From contig NZ_JAPVBI010000002.1 of NCBI RefSeq assembly GCF_026967925.1, positions 1,107,628 through 1,171,627 on the forward strand: 64,000 bases of DNA, written 5' to 3'. Position numbers and translations under genes: made by a program. The first letter of the stretch is position 1; every line of letters begins with the position of its first letter. The notes beneath the pieces are model-generated. The model did no database searches. It was given only the letters and a program-made list of their open reading frames with translations, and was not told the origin of the DNA. Below are positions 1-9,700 of this stretch, piece after piece. This stretch comes from Modestobacter sp. VKM Ac-2985 (GTDB taxonomy: Bacteria > Actinomycetota > Actinomycetes > Mycobacteriales > Geodermatophilaceae).

Positions 1-1
1 G

Positions 2-565
2 CCCGTTCCCGCCGCACCGACCTACGTCGAGCAGGGCGCCGGGAGCGTGAGCGTGGTCGACGGCACGTCCGGGGTGTACGGCACCGGACCGCTGGAGCGC
101 TTCGTCGTGGAGATCGAGGACGGCATCGGCGTCGACGGCGCCGCCTTCGCCGCCGCCGTCGAGGCCACCCTCAGCGATCCCCGAGGGTGGGGGAACGGTG
201 GCCGGCTGTCCTTCCAGCGGGTGGGTGCCGCCGAGGCCGCTGCCGGCGCCTACGAGTTCCGGGTCAGCCTGGTCAGCCCCGGCAGCATGGAGGTCTACTG
301 CCCCGGCGTCGGCACCGGCGGCTACACCTCCTGCCGCTACGGCGAGCGGGCGGTCATCAACCTGGCCCGCTGGGAGACCGCCGTCCCCGACTACGGCGGG
401 GACATCGCCACCTACCGCCAGTACGTGGTCAACCACGAGGTCGGGCACGCCCTCGGTCAGGGTCACCAGCCCTGCCCCGGCGCCGGGCAGCTGGCCCCGG
501 TGATGCAGCAGCAGACGCTCGGCCTGCAGACCTGCGTGAAGAACGCCTGGCCGTTCCCTTCCTGA
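2..565 (+). CDS. DUF3152 metalloprotease-like protein, 5' partial
   Basis: The reading frame is open to the window edge, and the residues before the first internal GTG (47) fit the family, so the true start lies upstream. The visible part carries the zinc-metallopeptidase signature HEVGHALGQGH (HExxHxxGxxH, metzincin-like) near its C-terminus. It also has conserved-looking segments such as ERFVVEIEDG and DPRGWG, typical of actinobacterial DUF3152 proteins. These are usually secreted or membrane-anchored; the N-terminal signal would lie outside the window. Its substrate is unknown. The next gene starts about 135 bp downstream behind its own putative promoter. The family call is from memory of the motifs. 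Confidence 0.8.
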   Translation, partial: PVPAAPTYVEQGAGSVSVVDGTSGVYGTGPLERFVVEIEDGIGVDGAAFAAAVEATLSDPRGWGNGGRLSFQRVGAAEAAAGAYEFRVSLVSPGSMEVYCPGVGTGGYTSCRYGERAVINLARWETAVPDYGGDIATYRQYVVNHEVGHALGQGHQPCPGAGQLAPVMQQQTLGLQTCVKNAWPFPS

Positions 566-630
566 ACGTCCGGACCACACCCCGGCCAGGTGCCGTTCTC
601 GAAGGGCTCCCGACGGACGCGCAGCGGGTC

Positions 631-636
631 TAGGGT
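631..636 (+). promoter_or_regulatory. Candidate -10 element for the ABC exporter operon
   Basis: TAGGGT matches the actinobacterial TANNNT -10 consensus. Transcription from it would give a leader of about 58 nt before the ATG at 701. No convincing -35 is visible. Confidence 0.35.
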
Positions 637-700
637 CCCTGCTGGTGCGCCGGGAAGCCTGGTCGGCAGTCGTGTTCCCGACTGCGATCGGAGGGCTCCG

Positions 701-1636
701 ATGCCCGTCCCTGCTCCTGCCGTGCCCGCGCTGCGCGCCGAGCACCTGAGCAAGCGGTTCGCCCGGACGGTCGCCGTCGACGACCTCTCCCTGTCGGTCT
801 CCCCGGGGGAGGTGTTCGGCTTCCTGGGCCCGAACGGAGCCGGCAAGTCGACGACGATCCGGATGGTCCTGGGGCTGCTGCGCCCCTCCGGTGGTCACGT
901 CGAGGTGTTCGGCGTCCCCGCGCACGACGTCGGCCGGGCACACCGCCACCTCGCGTACGTCCCCGCCGACGTTGCGCTGTGGCCGGCGCTGACCGGACGG
1001 GAGTGCCTGGACCTGCTCGCCGGCGTCGGCCCGGGCACCGACCTGGACTACCGGGCCGAGCTCGTCGAGCGGTTCGCCCTGGACCCGGACCGGCGGTCGC
1101 GCACCTACTCGACCGGCAACCGGCAGAAGGTCGCCCTGGTCGCCGCGTTCGCCACCCGCGCGCCGCTGCTGGTCCTGGACGAGCCGACCAGTGGGCTGGA
1201 CCCGCTGATGGAGCGGGAGTTCCGCCGCTGCGTGACCGAGGCCGCGGAGCGTGGTCAGACGGTGTTCCTGAGCTCGCACCAGCTGGCCGAGGTCGAGGCG
1301 GTCTGCGCGCGCGTCGGCATCCTGCGCCAGGGCCGGCTGGTGGAGGTCGCCGGGCTGCGGGAGCTGCGGCGGCTGCGCCGCTCGGAGATCAGCGTCACCC
1401 TGGCCCACCCGGTCGCCGCGGGAGTCGGGTTGGCCGGCGTCGACGGCGTCGCCGACCTGCAGTGGCGCTCGCCGGTCGAGCTGACGATGACGCTGGCCGG
1501 GCCACCCGCCCCGGTGCTGCGTGCACTGGCCGGTCTGGACGTCGTCGCCCTCGACGTGCGCGAGCCCTCGCTGGAGGAGCTCTTCCTCGACTTCTACGGC
1601 GACCACCTGTCCTCGCGCGAGGAGCTGCGGGCATGA
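701..1636 (+). CDS. ABC transporter ATP-binding protein
   Basis: This is the ATPase of an ABC-2 type exporter; ATP binding and hydrolysis drive the permease encoded next to it. The 311-residue protein has Walker A GPNGAGKST (about 43-51), a signature loop around YSTGNRQK (about 136), Walker B LLVLDEPTSGLDP (Asp160/Glu161) and the H-loop His near 193. It resembles the DrrA/CcmA group that exports drugs or polyketides. The ATG at 701 is preferred because GGAGG lies 6 bp upstream and the family N-terminus begins a few residues later. Its stop overlaps the permease start (ATGA). The substrate cannot be read from the sequence. Confidence 0.9.
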   Translation: MPVPAPAVPALRAEHLSKRFARTVAVDDLSLSVSPGEVFGFLGPNGAGKSTTIRMVLGLLRPSGGHVEVFGVPAHDVGRAHRHLAYVPADVALWPALTGRECLDLLAGVGPGTDLDYRAELVERFALDPDRRSRTYSTGNRQKVALVAAFATRAPLLVLDEPTSGLDPLMEREFRRCVTEAAERGQTVFLSSHQLAEVEAVCARVGILRQGRLVEVAGLRELRRLRRSEISVTLAHPVAAGVGLAGVDGVADLQWRSPVELTMTLAGPPAPVLRALAGLDVVALDVREPSLEELFLDFYGDHLSSREELRA

Positions 1637-3276
1637 CCGCCGGGACCGCGCCCGCCCCCACCACGTCCGCCGCGGGGAGGGCGCCGGAGCCGGGTGCGGC
1701 CGGCCGGGTGGTCACTGCCCTCGCGGTGCGGTCGGTCCGTCGGGGCGCCGTCCTGGTCACCGGGGTCGCCGCGGGCATGCCGGCGCTGGTCGCGGTCCAG
1801 CACCGGCAGCTGGACCAGGAGCTGGCCGGGGCGTCGCTGGCGGCGCTGGCGGAGAACCCGGCCATCCGCACCCTGTTCGGCCCGCCGGTCGCCCTCGACG
1901 ACCCGGGCGGTTTCACCGTGTGGCGCACCGGGACGGCGATCGCGGTGCTCGTCGGCGTCTGGGCGGCGCTCGCCGCGACCCGGGTCACCCGGGGCGAGGA
2001 GGAGGCCGGCCGCTGGGACCTCCTGCTGGCCGGCCGGCTGCGGCTGCCGGCCGTGCTGCTGCGGCACCTGGCCGTGCTCCTCGGCGCGGCTGCGCTCGTC
2101 GGCGCCGGCACGGCCGCCGGCCTGCTGCTGGCCGGCACCGCGACGACCGGTGCGGTGCTGTTCGGTGCGCTCATCGGTGGCACCGGCATGGTGGGCGCGG
2201 CGCTGGGGGCGCTCGCCGCGCAGCTGCTGGCCGAGCGCCGGGCCGCCGCCGGCCTCGCGGTCGGGGTGCTGCTGGCCGGCCTGCTGACCCGGATGGTCGC
2301 CGACGGGGTGCCCGCGCTCGGGTGGCTGCACTGGCTCAGCCCGTTCGGACTGCTGGGCCGGAGCGCCCCGTTCGCCGCCGACCGGGTGCTGCCGCTGGTC
2401 GTGCTGGCCGGGACCGTCGCCGTGCTGGTCGCGGCGGCGGCGACGGTCGCCACCCGCCGGGACGTCGGCAGCGGGCCGTGGCGCCGCCCCGGCGCCGTCG
2501 CGCCCGGCACCGGGGAGCTGCGGTCGCTGCCCGCGCTGGCGGCTCGCCACACCGGCCGCCCGGTCGTGGGCTGGGGGGCCGCCGTGGTCGCCTACTTCCT
2601 GCTCATCGGGCTGCTGGCCACGACGATGACCGACTTCCTGACCGAGAACCCACGCTTCGCCGAGCTGGCCGCCCAGGCCGGCTTCGCCGAGCTCGGCACC
2701 GTGCGCGGCTACGTGGCGTCGCTGTTCACCGTGCTGGCCGTGCCGGTCGGTGCGTTCGTCGCCAGCCGGGTCGCCGCCACGGCGGCCGACGAGGTGGCCG
2801 GCCGCCTCACGCTGCTCTACTCGCTGCCGGTGCGCCGGGTCCGCTGGCTGGCCACCGAGCTGACCGGCGTGGCCACCGGCGCCGTCCTGCTCGCCGGTGC
2901 GGCCGGGCTGGCGACCTGGCTGGGCGCCACCTGGGTGGGCGCGGACCTGTCCGCCGGCGCGGCGCTGGCGGGGGTGCTGAACGTGCTGCCGATCGCGGCG
3001 GTGTGCCTGGGCGCGGCGGTCGCGGCGCTGGCGTGGGCGCCGGCCGCCGTCCTGCCGCTGGGGGTGTTGCCGGCCGCCGGCGGCTACCTGCTGCTGGTCC
3101 TCGCCGACACCCTGGCCTGGCCGGGCTGGGTCCGCGGGCTGTCGCCCTTCGCCCACGTGGCGGCGGTGCCCGCCGAACCGGTGGACGTGCCCGGCCTGGT
3201 CGGCCTGCTGGTGGTCGCCGCAGCGCTCACTGCCGGGGGCCTGGCCGGGTACCGACGGCGGGACCTGCGCGGATGA
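1633..3276 (+). CDS. ABC-2 type exporter permease
   Basis: The 547-residue, very Ala/Leu/Val-rich protein has two similar membrane halves, each with about six hydrophobic segments. This is the layout of actinobacterial exporter-of-polyketide-antibiotics permeases. It starts at ATG 1633, overlapping the ATPase stop as ATGA, so the two are translationally coupled and should form one transporter. A short Pro/Ala-rich cytoplasmic N-terminus precedes the first membrane span. The conserved-looking cytoplasmic segment TRGEEEAGRWDLLLAG follows the first spans. The exported compound is unknown and no biosynthetic genes are adjacent, so a self-protection or drug-efflux role is only a guess. Confidence 0.85.
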   Translation: MTAGTAPAPTTSAAGRAPEPGAAGRVVTALAVRSVRRGAVLVTGVAAGMPALVAVQHRQLDQELAGASLAALAENPAIRTLFGPPVALDDPGGFTVWRTGTAIAVLVGVWAALAATRVTRGEEEAGRWDLLLAGRLRLPAVLLRHLAVLLGAAALVGAGTAAGLLLAGTATTGAVLFGALIGGTGMVGAALGALAAQLLAERRAAAGLAVGVLLAGLLTRMVADGVPALGWLHWLSPFGLLGRSAPFAADRVLPLVVLAGTVAVLVAAAATVATRRDVGSGPWRRPGAVAPGTGELRSLPALAARHTGRPVVGWGAAVVAYFLLIGLLATTMTDFLTENPRFAELAAQAGFAELGTVRGYVASLFTVLAVPVGAFVASRVAATAADEVAGRLTLLYSLPVRRVRWLATELTGVATGAVLLAGAAGLATWLGATWVGADLSAGAALAGVLNVLPIAAVCLGAAVAALAWAPAAVLPLGVLPAAGGYLLLVLADTLAWPGWVRGLSPFAHVAAVPAEPVDVPGLVGLLVVAAALTAGGLAGYRRRDLRG

Positions 3277-3386
3277 CCCCGGGCCGGACGGGGGAAGAGG
3301 ACCGCGTGCCACGCTGTTGCGCAGATCAGGACACCGGCCCCTGGAGCCGGTCAGCCCTGTCACCACAGTCGTGTGAGGAGCGCTCC

Positions 3387-4547
3387 GTGCAGTTGCCACC
3401 CCTGGTGGAGCCCGCCGCTGACCTGTCGATCGACGAGGTCCGCCGCTACAGCCGCCACCTGATCATCCCCGACGTCGGGATGGACGGGCAGAAGCGGCTC
3501 AAGAACGCCAAGGTGCTGGCCGTCGGCGCCGGTGGCCTCGGTTCGCCCGTGCTCATGTACCTGGCCGCCGCCGGCGTCGGCACGCTCGGCATCGTCGAGT
3601 TCGACACCGTCGACGAGTCGAACCTGCAGCGCCAGATCATCCACGGGCAGTCCGACGTCGGCCGGTCCAAGGCCGAGAGCGCCCGTGACTCGATCAAGGA
3701 GATCAACCCCTTGATCGACGTGCGGCTGCACGAGACCCGGCTGGACTCCGAGAACGTCGAGGAGATCTTCAGCCAGTACGACCTGATCGTCGACGGCACC
3801 GACAACTTCGCCACCCGCTACCTGGTGAACGACGCCTGCGTGCTGCTCGGCAAGCCCTACGTCTGGGGCTCGATCTACCGCTTCGACGGCCAGGTCTCGG
3901 TCTTCTGGAACGAGCACGGGCCGAACTACCGCGACCTCTACCCGGTGCCGCCGCCGCCCGGGATGGTCCCCTCCTGCGCCGAGGGCGGTGTCCTGGGCGT
4001 GCTCTGCGCGACCGTCGGCGCCATCCAGGCCACCGAGGCGGTCAAGCTCATCACCGGCATCGGCGAGACGCTGCTGGGCCGGCTGATGGTCTACGACGCC
4101 CTGGAGATGACCTTCCGCGAGATCAAGGTCCGCAAGGACCCGGAGGGCGAGCCGATCACCGGCCTCATCGACTACGAGGCGTTCTGCGGCGTCGTCTCCG
4201 AGGAGGCCCAGGAGGCCGCCGCGGGCTCGACGATCACCGTCGACGAGCTCAAGGACATGATGGACGCCGGCAAGGACTTCGCGCTGATCGACGTCCGGGA
4301 GCCCAACGAGTACGAGATCGTCTCCATCCCGGGCGCCACGCTGATCCCGAAGGACGAGATCCTCTCCGGCCGGGCGCTGGCGCAGCTGCCGAACGACAAG
4401 CCGATCGTGCTGCACTGCAAGACCGGCGTCCGCTCGGCCGAGGCGCTCGCCGCGGTCAAGAACGCCGGCTTCAAGGACGCCGTGCACGTCCAGGGCGGCG
4501 TGACCGCGTGGGCGACCCGCATCGACAAGGCACTCCCCACGTACTAG
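3387..4547 (+). CDS. moeZ: Adenylyltransferase/sulfurtransferase MoeZ
   Basis: MoeZ activates the C-terminus of sulfur-carrier proteins (MoaD, CysO, ThiS type) by adenylation and then thiocarboxylates them, feeding molybdopterin, cysteine or thiamine synthesis. The 386-residue protein has an E1/MoeB domain with nucleotide loop GAGGLGSP (about 47-54), the adenylation motif DESNLQRQ and DGTDNFATRYLVND. The candidate catalytic Cys197 is in PSCAEGG. A C-terminal rhodanese domain has active loop HCKTGVRSAE with Cys344. The GTG at 3387 is chosen from GAGGAG 6 bp upstream and the family N-terminus LPPLVEPA. The stop codon merges directly into a structured 3' element. Confidence 0.95.
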   Translation: MQLPPLVEPAADLSIDEVRRYSRHLIIPDVGMDGQKRLKNAKVLAVGAGGLGSPVLMYLAAAGVGTLGIVEFDTVDESNLQRQIIHGQSDVGRSKAESARDSIKEINPLIDVRLHETRLDSENVEEIFSQYDLIVDGTDNFATRYLVNDACVLLGKPYVWGSIYRFDGQVSVFWNEHGPNYRDLYPVPPPPGMVPSCAEGGVLGVLCATVGAIQATEAVKLITGIGETLLGRLMVYDALEMTFREIKVRKDPEGEPITGLIDYEAFCGVVSEEAQEAAAGSTITVDELKDMMDAGKDFALIDVREPNEYEIVSIPGATLIPKDEILSGRALAQLPNDKPIVLHCKTGVRSAEALAAVKNAGFKDAVHVQGGVTAWATRIDKALPTY

Positions 4548-4608
4548 AAGGACCCCCTCGCCCCCCGACCCTCGCTCCGCTCGGGCCGGGATCCTGCGAG
4601 GGGGCCGG
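4548..4608 (+). terminator. Nested-hairpin 3' element, copy 1
   Basis: An outer stem CCCCCTCGC (4553-4561) pairs with GCGAGGGGG (4596-4604). An inner stem CCC/GGG (4569-4571 with 4583-4585) encloses the loop TCGCTCCGCTC. The element begins directly after the moeZ stop (TAG-AAGGACCCC). The same architecture recurs at 35049, 59372 and 60962 with different but paired stems. It probably terminates or protects the transcript end. Confidence 0.75.
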
Positions 4609-4670
4609 ACCGGGCCGGGCCCCGGTACGCCACTGCGCGTGCCGGGGCCCGGCTGCGTTCTACTGGGCCC

Positions 4671-5258
4671 ATGCCCGATCCCCGTCGTGCCGACCTGTTG
4701 ATGCTGTTCCAGCGTGCTCAGGCGCAGTTCACCGACCGGGTGGACGCCGTGGAGCCCGGCGAGTGGGATGCCCCCGCGCTGCCGGAGTGGAGCGTCGCGG
4801 ACCTGGTGGCACACCTGACCGGCGAGCAGCTGTGGGTCCCGCTGCTGCTGGCCGGGGAGTCCCCGGACGCCATCGGCCCGCAGGTCCCGACCGACCCGGC
4901 CGAACTGCTGGGCGGCGACCCGCTGTCGGCGTGGGAGGCCGCGGCCGACGCCGCGCTGACGTCCTGGGCCGCCGATGACGCGCTGTCCCGGACCGTGCGG
5001 CTGCCCGCCGGACCGGCACCGGCCAGTGACCACCTGACGGAGATGACCGTCGACCTGACGGTGCACGCCTGGGACCTCGCCCGGGCGGTCGGCGGGGACA
5101 CCGCCCTGGATCCCGAGCTCGTGGCCGAGGCGTTCCGCCACGCGGAGGAGCACCTGGGCGAGGACGGCGTGCCCGGGGTGTTCGACGCCCCGGTCGAGGT
5201 GCCACCGGGTGCGGACCTGCAGACCCGGATGCTGGCCCGGTTCGGTCGCCGGGCCTGA
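4671..5258 (+). CDS. TIGR03086-type metal-binding protein (DinB/maleylpyruvate isomerase-like)
   Basis: The 195-residue protein has the four-helix DinB-like layout of the mycothiol-dependent maleylpyruvate isomerase N-terminal family. A helix carries WSVADLVAHLTGEQ with His48. A second helix carries DLTVHAWDLARA with His132, a usual metal ligand in this family. The PEW motif at 38-40 is also typical. Family members are thought to bind a divalent metal and may be thiol (mycothiol) transferases, but most are uncharacterised. ATG 4671 is the only sensible start; TCTACT lies 6 nt upstream, a poor but similarly placed -10-like hexamer. It appears monocistronic. Confidence 0.8.
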   Translation: MPDPRRADLLMLFQRAQAQFTDRVDAVEPGEWDAPALPEWSVADLVAHLTGEQLWVPLLLAGESPDAIGPQVPTDPAELLGGDPLSAWEAAADAALTSWAADDALSRTVRLPAGPAPASDHLTEMTVDLTVHAWDLARAVGGDTALDPELVAEAFRHAEEHLGEDGVPGVFDAPVEVPPGADLQTRMLARFGRRA

Positions 5259-5319
5259 CCGGCCCCGGGCCAGCGGCAACGCGCCGTCGGCATCCGGACC
5301 TGCGGTGACCCGCGCGGCC

Positions 5320-5325
5320 TAGGCT
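5320..5325 (+). promoter_or_regulatory. Candidate -10 element for the 5360 gene
   Basis: TAGGCT fits TANNNT. Transcription would give a leader of about 28 nt holding the GGAGG ribosome site before ATG 5360. No recognisable -35. Confidence 0.35.
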
Positions 5326-5359
5326 GCCGTCCCGACACAGCCGAGCCGGAGGTCGCACG

Positions 5360-6337
5360 ATGAGCCAGCCACCCCAGGGTCCGCCCCCGCCCGGCGCGGA
5401 CGGGCCGTCGCCGTCGGGTCGACAGCCGCCCCAGGGCGGTGGCTGGGGCCAGCCGCCGGGCCGGCCCGGTAACTGGGGTCAACCAGCACCGGGGCAGCCC
5501 GGGGGTGCCTGGGGTCAGCCACCCGGCCAACCCGGCGGATGGGGGCAGCCGCCCGGTCAGCCCGCGCCCTGGGGGCAGCCCGGACCAGGTCAGCCCGCGC
5601 CCTGGGGGCCGCCCGGTACCGGTCAGCCACCGGGCGGGTACGGCGCGCCCGGTCAGCCGCCGTACCCGGGTCCCCCCGACCGGGGCGGGTCGACCGCCTC
5701 CGGTGGCGGTGACGACGAGCGCAGGAAGCGGGTGACGGTCGTCGCCATCATCGCCGCGATCGTGCTGCTCGTCATCGTCGCGGTGGTGCTGACCCTGACC
5801 CTGACCGGGGACGACGAGGACGACCCCGTGCCGACGGCCGGTGCCGGCAGCTCGTCGACCGCGCCGTCGTCCTCGTCGTCCGCGCCGGCCCCTGCCCCGG
5901 TGGGCCTGCTGGCGCAGCTGCCCAGCGACTTCACCGACTGCCAGGAGGGACAGCTCGAGGGCGACGGGGACCTCGCGGCCGCCGTCTGCGGGCCGGCGCT
6001 CACCCAGCCCGGCCCGGCCGGTGCCGTCTACTACGAGTACCCGGACGAGACCACCCTGACCTCGGTGTTCGCCGACGACGCCGCGGAACTGCGGCTCGGT
6101 GAGCTGCCCGAGGGCGACGACTGCTCGACCACCACCGGCCACGGCGAGTGGGCCCACCCCAGCGGCGTCACCGGTGGTCTGGTGGCCTGCGCCCTGCTGC
6201 CCGACGGCGACGTGGTGATCGTGTGGACCGACGACGAGCACCTGATCGAGGGCGCGGTCCACGCACCCGGGACGACGCAGGACGACGTCGCCGCGCTGTA
6301 CGAGTGGTGGACGGTCAACAGCTACTTCACCGGCTGA
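5360..6337 (+). CDS. Pro/Gly/Gln-rich single-pass membrane protein, function unknown
   Basis: I do not recognise a named family. The first 110 or so residues are low-complexity and made of repeated WGQPPGQPGG-like units, so they are probably disordered in the cytoplasm. A charged RRKR stretch leads into one transmembrane helix (about 124-147, rich in Val, Ile and Leu). A Ser/Thr linker and an extracytoplasmic domain of about 170 residues follow, containing three cysteines (in TDCQEG, AAVCGP and DDCSTT). This layout resembles actinobacterial proteins of the DUF4190/septum-associated kind, but the outer domain has no motif I can assign. A GGAGG site 7-8 bp upstream supports ATG 5360. Confidence 0.75.
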   Translation: MSQPPQGPPPPGADGPSPSGRQPPQGGGWGQPPGRPGNWGQPAPGQPGGAWGQPPGQPGGWGQPPGQPAPWGQPGPGQPAPWGPPGTGQPPGGYGAPGQPPYPGPPDRGGSTASGGGDDERRKRVTVVAIIAAIVLLVIVAVVLTLTLTGDDEDDPVPTAGAGSSSTAPSSSSSAPAPAPVGLLAQLPSDFTDCQEGQLEGDGDLAAAVCGPALTQPGPAGAVYYEYPDETTLTSVFADDAAELRLGELPEGDDCSTTTGHGEWAHPSGVTGGLVACALLPDGDVVIVWTDDEHLIEGAVHAPGTTQDDVAALYEWWTVNSYFTG

Positions 6338-6347
6338 GGTCGGCACC

Positions 6348-6665
6348 GTGCCTGACACCGGCCCCGAGTCGCCTTCGGCGGCGGACGTCGACGAGGCCGT
6401 CTACGACGTGGTCGAGTCCATCCCGCGGGGGCGGGTGAGCACCTACGGCGCGATCGGGCGGCTGGTCGGGGTGGGGCCGCGCCGGGTCGCCCGGGCGCTG
6501 TCCGGGGGTGGGGCGGCGGTGCCCTGGCACCGTGTCGTGCGCGCCGACGGGACGGCGGCCGAACCGGTCCGGGTGCGGCAGCTGGAGCTGCTGGCCGGGG
6601 AGGGCGTGCCGCTGCGCGGTGCCCGGGTCGACCTCGCCGCCGTGGGCTGGCCGGACGACGCCTGA
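6348..6665 (+). CDS. MGMT-family alkyltransferase-like (ATL) DNA-binding protein
   Basis: The 105-residue protein is the Ada/Ogt C-terminal DNA-binding domain alone, with the helix-turn-helix YGAIGRLVGVGPRRVARAL. The methyl-acceptor motif PCHRV reads PWHRVV here (Trp60), so it cannot accept alkyl groups. It matches alkyltransferase-like proteins, which bind O6-alkylguanine and flag it for nucleotide excision repair. GTG 6348 is the first start after the preceding stop (10 bp gap). The gene lies directly upstream of adnAB, as an MGMT-type gene lies near adnAB in mycobacteria. This is a repair context, but physical coupling is not shown. Confidence 0.85.
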   Translation: MPDTGPESPSAADVDEAVYDVVESIPRGRVSTYGAIGRLVGVGPRRVARALSGGGAAVPWHRVVRADGTAAEPVRVRQLELLAGEGVPLRGARVDLAAVGWPDDA

Positions 6666-6727
6666 GCCGGACTGTCGTCCCCCCGTGGTCTCATCGGGAC
6701 GTGCGGGGGGAGACGGGGAGTGCAGCG

Positions 6728-9700
6728 GTGGTCACGGCGGGGTCGCCGTCGGCCGGGCCGTCGTCGGCGGGACCGGTGTACCGGCTGGTGCAGCCGGAGC
6801 CGGAGCCGGTGGTCCGCCCTCAGCTCGACCTGACCCAGCAGGCGGTGGTCGACCACCGGGGTGGGCCGCTGCTGGTCCTGGCCGGCCCCGGCACCGGGAA
6901 GACCACCACGATCGTCGAGGCGGTCGCCGCGCGGATCGCCGCCGGCGCCGACCCCGAGCGGCTGCTGGTGCTCACCTTCAGCCGCAAGGCCGCCGCCGAG
7001 CTGCGCACCCGGATCACCGCCCGGGTCGGGCGCACCATCCGGGAGCCGGTGGCCCGCACGTTCCACTCCTACGCCTTCGGGGTGCTGCGCCGGGCCGCGG
7101 TGCTCCGCGGTGAGCCCGCGCCGCGGTTGCTGACCTCCGCCGAGCAGGACGCCGTGCTGGCCGAGCTGCTGCGCGGTGACGCCGACGAGGAGGGCGCCGT
7201 CCGCTGGCCCGCCGAGCTCGCCGCCGCGCTGGGCACCGACGGCTTCCGGGACGAGCTGCGCGAGCTGCTGCTGCGGGCCACCGAGCGCGGCATCGACAGC
7301 CGGCGGCTGTCCGCCTGGGGCCGTGAGCGCGGGCTGCCGCACTGGGAGGCGGCCGCGGACTTCCTCCGGCAGTACCAGGACGTCTCGTACTTCGCGACGG
7401 TCGCCCGCGGTGGGGCCTCCGGGTACGACCCGGCCGAGCTGGTCCGCACCGCCATCGACGAGCTGCACGGCGACCCGGAGCTGCTGCGCACCGAGCGCGA
7501 GCGGGCGGGCTGGCTGTTCGTCGACGAGTACCAGGACACCGACCCGGCGCAGGTCGAGCTGGTCGAGCTGCTCGCCGGGGGCGGCGGCGACCTGGTCGTC
7601 GTGGGCGACCCCGACCAGGCGATCTACGCGTTCCGCGGGGCCGAGCCCCGCGGGATCATCGACTTCCCGAGCCGCTTCCGGCACCGCGACGGCCGGCCGG
7701 CCGACCGGCTGTCCCTGGGCGTCTGCCGCCGCTCGGGAACCGAGCTGCTCACCGTCAGCCGGCGGGTCGCCGAGGGCCTGCCCGGGCCGTGGGAGCACCG
7801 CCGGCTGGAGGCCGGCGCGCACACCGACCCCGGCGCCGCGGAGGTGCACGTCTTCGACTCCCCGTCCATGGAGGCCGCCTTCCTCGCCGACACCATGCGC
7901 CGCGCGCACCTGCTGGACGGCGTGCCGTGGTCGCAGATGGCGGTGGTGGTCCGGTCGGCCACCGCAGGCCTCGGCCCGGTCCGCCGGGCGCTGAGCCAGG
8001 CCGGGGTGCCGGTCGCCGTCTCCGCGGACGACGTCGCCCTCGCCGGGCAGCCCGCCGTCCAGCCGTTCCTGGCCGCGCTGACCGCGCTGCTGCCGGCGGC
8101 CGGTGGCCCAGCCGCCGAGGGCGAGCCGCCTCCGGAGACGGGGCTGGACGAGCCCGGCGCCGAGGCCCTGCTCGTCTCCCCGCTGGGTGGGGCGACGGTG
8201 CTGGACCTGCGGCGGCTGCGCCGTGCCGTCCGCCGGGAGCTGGCCCTCCGGGGCGAGGACCCGACGGTCCGCGGGGCGCCGTTGGCGGCGGTGCTGGCCG
8301 ACGCGACCCTGCTCGACGCGCTGCCCGAACACCTCGCCCGGCCGGCCTCGCGGGTGGCCCGGGTGCTGTCGGCCGGCCGGCTCGCGCTGGCGGCCGACGG
8401 CAGCGCCGAGGACGTCCTGTGGGCGATGTGGCAGGCCAGCGGGCTGGCCACCCGCTGGGCACGGGCGAGCGCAGCCGGAGGTCCGCCGGGCGCGGTGGCC
8501 GACCGCGACCTGGACGCCGTCGTCTCGCTGTTCGACGCCGCCGCCGGCTTCGTCGACCGCCTCCCGCACGCCACCGTGGCCGCGTTCGCCCAGCACCTGG
8601 GTGCCCAGCAGCTGCCCGGCGACAGCGGCGCCGCGCGGGCACCGATGGGGGAGACGGTGCGGCTGCTCACCGCTCACGCGGCCAAGGGCCTGGAGTGGGA
8701 CCTGGTCTGCGTCGCCGGGGTCCAGGAGGGGGTCTGGCCCGACCTGCGCAGCCGGGTCAGCCTGCTCGGCGCCGAGGACCTGGTCGACGCCGCCGGTGGC
8801 ACCGACCCGGCCACGCTGGACCGGCGCACCCAGGCGATGGCCGAGGAGCGGCGGCTGTTCTACGTGGCCTGCACGCGGGCCCGCCGCCGGCTGCTGGTCA
8901 CCGCCGTCGACGGCGCGCTGGACGGCGGGGACGCCGGCGCGACCGCGTCGCGCTTCCTGGACCTCGTGGTGCCGCCCCCGGCCGACGGGGACGGCGCCCG
9001 GCCGCACACCCCGTTGCCGCGGCAGCTGACCCTCCCGGCGCTCGTCGCCGAGCTGCGCCGACACCTCACCGATCCGCACACGCCGCCGGCCCGCCGGACC
9101 AGCGCCGCTGCGGTGCTGCGCCGGCTGGCCGAGGAACGGGTCCCCGGGGCCGACCCGGCGGGCTGGTGGGGGCTGGCCGCGCTGTCCGACGACGCGCCGC
9201 TGGTCGACCCGGCCGAGGTGGTGCCCGTCCGGCCCTCGGCGATCGACACCTTCCAGCGGTGCCCGCTGCGCTGGGTGCTCGGCGCGGTCGGCGCCGAGGC
9301 GGCCCCCGAGGCCACCCGCACCGTGGGGTCCGCGGTGCACGACGTCGCCCAGCAGGTGGCCGAGGGGCTGCCGCCCGCAGACGCCCCCGCAGCGCTGGAC
9401 ACCGAGCTGGACGGCCTGGACCTGGGGCCGGGCTGGTTCGACCAGCGGCAGCGGGACCGGGCCCAGGAGATGCTGACCAAGTTCCTGGCCTGGCACGCCC
9501 GCGCCGACCGGGAGCTGGTCGCGGCGGAGGAGGACTTCGACGTCACCGTCGGCCGGGCGCGGCTGCGCGGGCAGGTCGACCGCCTCGAGCGCGACGCCGA
9601 GGGCCGGCTGGTCGTCGTGGACCTGAAGACCGGCAAGACCGCCCCCCGGGCGGTGGAGGAGCACGGGCAGCTGGCGGCCTACCAGCTCGCCGTCACCGAG

